From contig NW_024465369.1 of NCBI RefSeq assembly GCF_017591425.1, forward strand, positions 28,191,001 through 28,255,000: a DNA stretch of 64,000 bases, given 5' to 3'. How positions within the stretch are numbered: position 1 is the first letter of the stretch; every line of letters begins with the position of its first letter. This document shows positions 63,656 through 64,000 of this stretch, in pieces. The notes beneath the pieces are model-generated. The model saw only the letters and a list, made by a program, of their open reading frames with translations, was not told the origin of the DNA and did not search any database. The position numbers and the translations under genes are program-made. This stretch comes from Ochotona curzoniae (lineage: Eukaryota > Chordata > Mammalia > Lagomorpha > Ochotonidae).

Positions 63656-63920
63656 GAGAAAGAAAGAAAGAAAGAAGAAAGAAAGAAAGAGAGAGAGTCA
63701 GTCAGCCTTCATCTGCTATTCACTGCTCAGCTGCAATTGCTAGGGTTAAGCCAGGCCAAAGTCAGGACCCCAGAGCTTCATCTCAGTCTCCTATGTGAGT
63801 GTAGGGGACCCAAGCAGTTGGGCCATCTTCCACTGCTTACCCAGACATATTAGCAGAGAGTTGGATCAAAGATGAAGCAGCCAGGAAGGACTTAAGCTGT
63901 GCCCAGATGGGACCAGACCT
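63465..63920 (-). mobile_element. Old C-type SINE carrying a purine microsatellite
   Basis: The body (catcttccactgcttaccca, gagagttggatcaaagatga) is at 63760-63920. The region near its tail has expanded into the 63514-63697 GAAA tract. Confidence 0.6.
63514..63697. repeat. 184-nt uninterrupted homopurine tract, mainly (GAAA)n and (GA)n
   Basis: Every base from 63514 to 63697 is A or G on the + strand. It is a microsatellite grown inside a SINE. Long mirror-like purine tracts can form triplex DNA, and the length is expected to be polymorphic. Confidence 0.95.
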
Positions 63921-64000
63921 CCAAATGTTTTAGTGCCTGCATTAAATATCCATCCTCAAATATACCTATAAAGGAATTTGGTATCTATATTTTAAAGATT

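Larger units (their letters stand above)
43980..64000. other. Upstream intergenic flank
   Basis: No coding exon recognised. Blocks without a named feature: 44500-46240, 46360-47110, 47480-48100, 49330-50080, 51450-52330, 52460-53800, 56490-57830, 58520-59690, 60860-61280 and 61460-63185. 57345-57700 may be another old repeat. In human this side leads to TTC21B, but no exon of it is seen here. Confidence 0.6.

Overview
The window is mammalian nuclear DNA, most likely from a lagomorph, and I favour a pika (Ochotona) over a rabbit. The evidence is about forty copies of a tRNA-derived C-type SINE. In sense orientation these begin gggcccrgcgcggtggc, continue ggatcccatatgggcgcc and end in an aataaatct-type tail. 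There are also two 5'-truncated L1 3' ends, ancient MIR and MLT1 relics, one CpG island and spliced coding exons. No prokaryotic or mobile-island gene system is present.

The only protein-coding gene I can support is GALNT3 (polypeptide N-acetylgalactosaminyltransferase 3, a Golgi enzyme that starts mucin-type O-glycans). It lies on the minus strand. Eight coding exons are readable: 22417-22934, 16868-17040, 12627-12776, 9439-9673, 7735-7852, 6114-6314, 2760-2891 and 2450-2551. They join in frame through GT-AG introns into 1629 nt, or 543 codons. This covers the cytoplasmic tail, membrane anchor, stem, GT-A catalytic domain and the start of the ricin-type lectin domain. The last part of the lectin domain (about 90 residues in the human protein) and the 3' UTR lie beyond the left edge. 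A non-coding first exon is inferred in the CpG island (about 41.75-43.5 kb), with its donor at 42503/42504.

Layout: 1-22.9 kb holds the GALNT3 exons and introns. 23.0-42.5 kb is the long first intron, with an SINE-poor block at 24.7-28.35 kb, an L1 end at 36.94-37.19 kb and an MLT1-type LTR at 37.63-37.94 kb. 41.75-43.5 kb is the promoter CpG island. 43.6-64 kb is upstream flank with no recognised gene; in human the next gene on this side is TTC21B. The flank carries an unidentified processed-pseudogene-like ORF beside the island, many SINEs, MIR relics and purine microsatellites.

I did not find a previously undescribed system. The most interesting observations are a 42-nt 5S rRNA fragment retroposed into an old SINE with a perfect 15-bp target-site duplication (5385-5454), a cluster of CAGGTG E2-boxes plus a 7-bp-arm palindrome in the GALNT3 promoter, inverted SINE pairs flanking exons 3 and 4, a SINE nested in an L1 3' end with both duplications intact, and the unassigned ORF at 43.67-43.91 kb.
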